Shown here piece after piece: positions 62,170 through 64,000 of a DNA stretch of 64,000 bases. The DNA comes from Spirometra erinaceieuropaei (Eukaryota > Platyhelminthes > Cestoda > Diphyllobothriidea > Diphyllobothriidae). Below the pieces are notes generated by a model. The model made no database searches and was not told the DNA's origin. It saw nothing but the letters and a program-made list of their open reading frames with translations. Location: contig CACRXP010000400.1 of NCBI GenBank assembly GCA_902702965.1, forward strand, positions 210,292 through 274,291. Reading direction: 5' to 3'. How positions within the stretch are numbered: the first letter of the stretch is position 1; every line of letters begins with the position of its first letter. The translations under genes were made by a program, and so were the position numbers.

Positions 62170-62750
62170 TTCTCAGAGATCATTTTCTGGGATGGAGCCA
62201 ATCGTCTAGGCCGTGCGAATACTGGGGGGGGGGAGAGGTGCGAATGTGGTGGACAGCGTCATGCTGGATCTCACCACTGCGAAACTGGGGTCTGATTATT
62301 TTGGGGTGTTGAAGGATCAGTCCTCGGTATGGGCAAGCAATACCTGTGTCCAGAACAGATAAATTGCAGGAGTCATTAAAGTGTGTAAGACCGCGGACAG
62401 AAAGACCAGTTGTACGGTCGAGGAGACAGGAACGCCGACAGTCAACAAGGAGATCAAACTCGGTTAGGAAGTCGGAACCAAGGATCGCATGAGGCACATC
62501 CGCAATCACAAATATCCAGGAGAATGATCGACGTAAACCAATGTTTAGCGTTAGGGAACGACTACCAAAAGTGTAAATGGGGAACAGCTTGCAGCTTGGA
62601 GATGTAGACCAGGGCTGGGACAGCGGCGGTCAACTGGAGTGGGGGGAACCACGCTGATCTGGGCTCCGGTGTCCACCAGGAAGCGCCTGCGATTCACATT
62701 GTCGAAGACATAAAAGGTGCGACCAGAGCAGGGAGAGCCAGAGAAAACGG
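62170..62750 (-). mobile_element. CsRn1-like gypsy protease and start of RT (truncated)
   Basis: On the minus strand FLVDTGAQISVV at about 62,680-62,645 is a retropepsin active site (DTGA). DVPHAILGSDFLTEFDLLVD at about 62,500 is the conserved end of the protease (ILGxDFL). FARPRRLAP after the poly-C run marks the start of RT, where the element stops. Frame changes occur at about 62,590 and at the ten-base homopolymer 62,224-62,233. RT, RNase H and integrase are missing. Confidence 0.75.
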
Positions 62751-62756
62751 TCGCGT

Positions 62757-63580
62757 CTATTCTCTGGCTGGTTGGTTTCCCTGTTTCGGTTTAAATGAAC
62801 GAGGGGAAGAACATTTGCGAGCCTTGGCGGCAAAATTTGCGTAATACCAACACAAATTGCCTGTGCGAGTTCGCGAACGTGAACGATGACGGCTGGGTGA
62901 GCGACCACAGGTAATGCGGGCAAGCTGTAGTTTTAGGGAGGCCATCTCCTTCGCCATAGCCGACATCTGTTGCAGTAACTGCTCGTTAATTGTTGAAGAG
63001 GATGTGCAAATCTGAGCAACGGAAGGCGGCTGGAACCGTTGAACCTCTATCATTCGGTCTGCCATTTCAGCAAGATGTGAAAGTGTAAGGTCTTGCGAGC
63101 CGGATGACAAAATCGTTTGAAAATCTGCAGGCAGCCGCTCTAGAAACATCTCTTTAACGAGTTTCTCGTCGACCTGCATGTCTCCTAAGAGAGTACGCAT
63201 TCGTCGGAGAAGTTCTGAGGGCTTCCGGTCGCCCAGTGATTCCTCCTTGATCAACTGGTGGTAGCGTTGTCGGTCACATACAGCATTGAGACGAAGGATT
63301 TCCGCCTTTAGAGCAGAATATGGAGCGTCTGCAGGGGGTTTCACTAACAAGGGTTGAGTAGTGAGATAATATTAGCAGGGAGAACCTCCACAAGTTTGTG
63401 GTATTTCGACAACTCCTTCGTAATGTTGGCAGAGTAAAAGGCTGACTCAATGCGGATAAAATAAAGTTCAGGGGCGTGTTGCCAAACATCAGGCAAGGTG
63501 AAATGAAGGCATGAACAGACTCGGCAGGAACTCAGGTTGTTGAGTTGAGGAAGACATAATAAGCAAAATATAGGTAGCAC
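62757..63580 (-). mobile_element. CsRn1-like gypsy gag
   Basis: Two overlapping minus-strand frames make one gag. The first contains LPDVWQHAPELYFIRIESAF and ITKELSKYHKLVEVL. After a single frame change near 63,350 the second reads PPADAPYSALKAEILRL, then LPADFQTIL and LAEMADRMIEV (gag capsid region). It ends with a basic serine-arginine stretch and a cysteine box CWYYANFAAKARKC, which resembles the atypical nucleic-acid box (CWYHxxFGxxAxxC) of this clade with His changed to Tyr. The frameshift makes this copy defective. Confidence 0.8.
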
Positions 63581-63692
63581 AATATCGTGAAAACTTTAGC
63601 GAGAAATGTAAATGAACTTAAATTTAGCAAATAAATACAAGGCGTTAAATGTCATGAAATGTTACAGAAGGAAAGAACTTAAGTCTGCGCTA

Positions 63693-63708
63693 ACGTCGGG
63701 AGTCACCA
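63693..63708 (-). promoter_or_regulatory. Primer-binding site, tRNA-Trp type
   Basis: The plus strand reads ACGTCGGGAGTCACCA, which equals the 3' end of tRNA-Trp (ACGTCGGGGTCACCA) with one extra A. Read on the element's strand it is therefore a tRNA-Trp primer-binding site, one base from the LTR edge. Use of tRNA-Trp is a known feature of CsRn1-type elements. Confidence 0.65.
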
Positions 63709-63709
63709 A

Positions 63710-64000
63710 TGTTGTAAATTGCAATGTTCTCACGAAATAACGAGTTATATCTCACGAACCCCTAGCCTTAAATGCAGCATGTAAATCGGAGCAAAGAATA
63801 ATGTAGAGATTTTTGAACGTTAAGAAAACTGACAACAGAATACCACAGCAGAGCACGCTAGCAAGGCGGGTTGTGCAGGTGTGTCGTTTCTCGTCATATT
63901 GAAACAAGCAATGCGGTCAAAGAAAATGGGACTAAATAGTCAAAGGTAAATTAGTCAGGTATCTCACCACACGTTCACTTTCTCATTATGTCATCTCAGA
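63710..64000 (-). repeat. 5' LTR of the gypsy element (runs off the window)
   Basis: The LTR edge is placed at the TGT/ACA boundary next to the PBS. The other end lies beyond the window or is not recognisable, and no second LTR is present because the element is truncated. Confidence 0.5.

Noticed and set aside
1..64000. CRISPR arrays, operons, riboswitches or other prokaryotic systems
   Set aside because: No regularly spaced short repeats, no dense co-oriented ORFs. Introns and retroelements show eukaryotic DNA.

Overview
This is eukaryotic, repeat-rich, AT-leaning DNA with no bacterial gene organisation. The repeat families point to a parasitic flatworm: decayed CR1/L2-like LINEs, Penelope-like elements (PLEs) with GIY-YIG endonuclease tails, Ty3/gypsy elements including one of CsRn1 type with a tRNA-Trp-like primer-binding site, a tRNA-derived SINE, and very short introns (39-156 nt). 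A large-genome tapeworm, for example a diphyllobothriidean, is my best guess. That is inference, because no species-diagnostic gene is present.

Layout. 0-0.4 kb: C-terminal tail of a gypsy pol. 3.7-6.7 kb: a long, broken CR1/L2-like LINE ending in an (ATG)n tail. 8.4-12.6, 20.9-27.0 and 30.35-34.75 kb: diverged copies of a multi-kilobase unit that carries a small gene ('family S') in up to four states (10.7, 13.4, 24.0 and 32.4 kb) and, in two copies, a Tc1/mariner-like transposase relic. 14.9-17.6 and 59.4-62.2 kb: a second, independent segmental duplication, each copy encoding a short signal-peptide-bearing three-cysteine peptide on the minus strand. 27.4-30.2 kb: LINE tail, two PLE fragments and a SINE. 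35.8-39.4 kb: LINE fragments and gypsy integrase and RT relics. 40.1-44.0 kb: two tandem duplications with periods near 625-634 bp. 44.04-45.06 kb: the best host-gene candidate, a compact multi-exon gene for a secreted-type, Kunitz-like cysteine protein. 45.4-57.6 kb: PLE, CR1-like and gypsy relics. 58.9 kb: a full SINE. 62.2-64.0 kb: a minus-strand CsRn1-like gypsy element (truncated pol, protease, gag, PBS, LTR).

How the parts relate. Most of the window is decayed mobile DNA. Against that background three coding signals stand out. First, the Kunitz-like gene at 44.0-45.1 kb has three consecutive GT-AG introns, all in phase 1, and CxxxC-ending exons. Second, family S at 23.96-24.52 kb has a 39-nt phase-2 intron whose removal deletes an in-frame stop and creates a sixth cysteine. 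Third, the paired three-Cys peptide genes keep about 70% amino-acid identity, the splice donor, the acceptor and the stop across an old duplication. All three look like small extracellular proteins, the kind of product that multiplies at the host-parasite interface. They are offered as candidates, not as demonstrated genes. Similarities were judged by eye, so every percentage and boundary is approximate.
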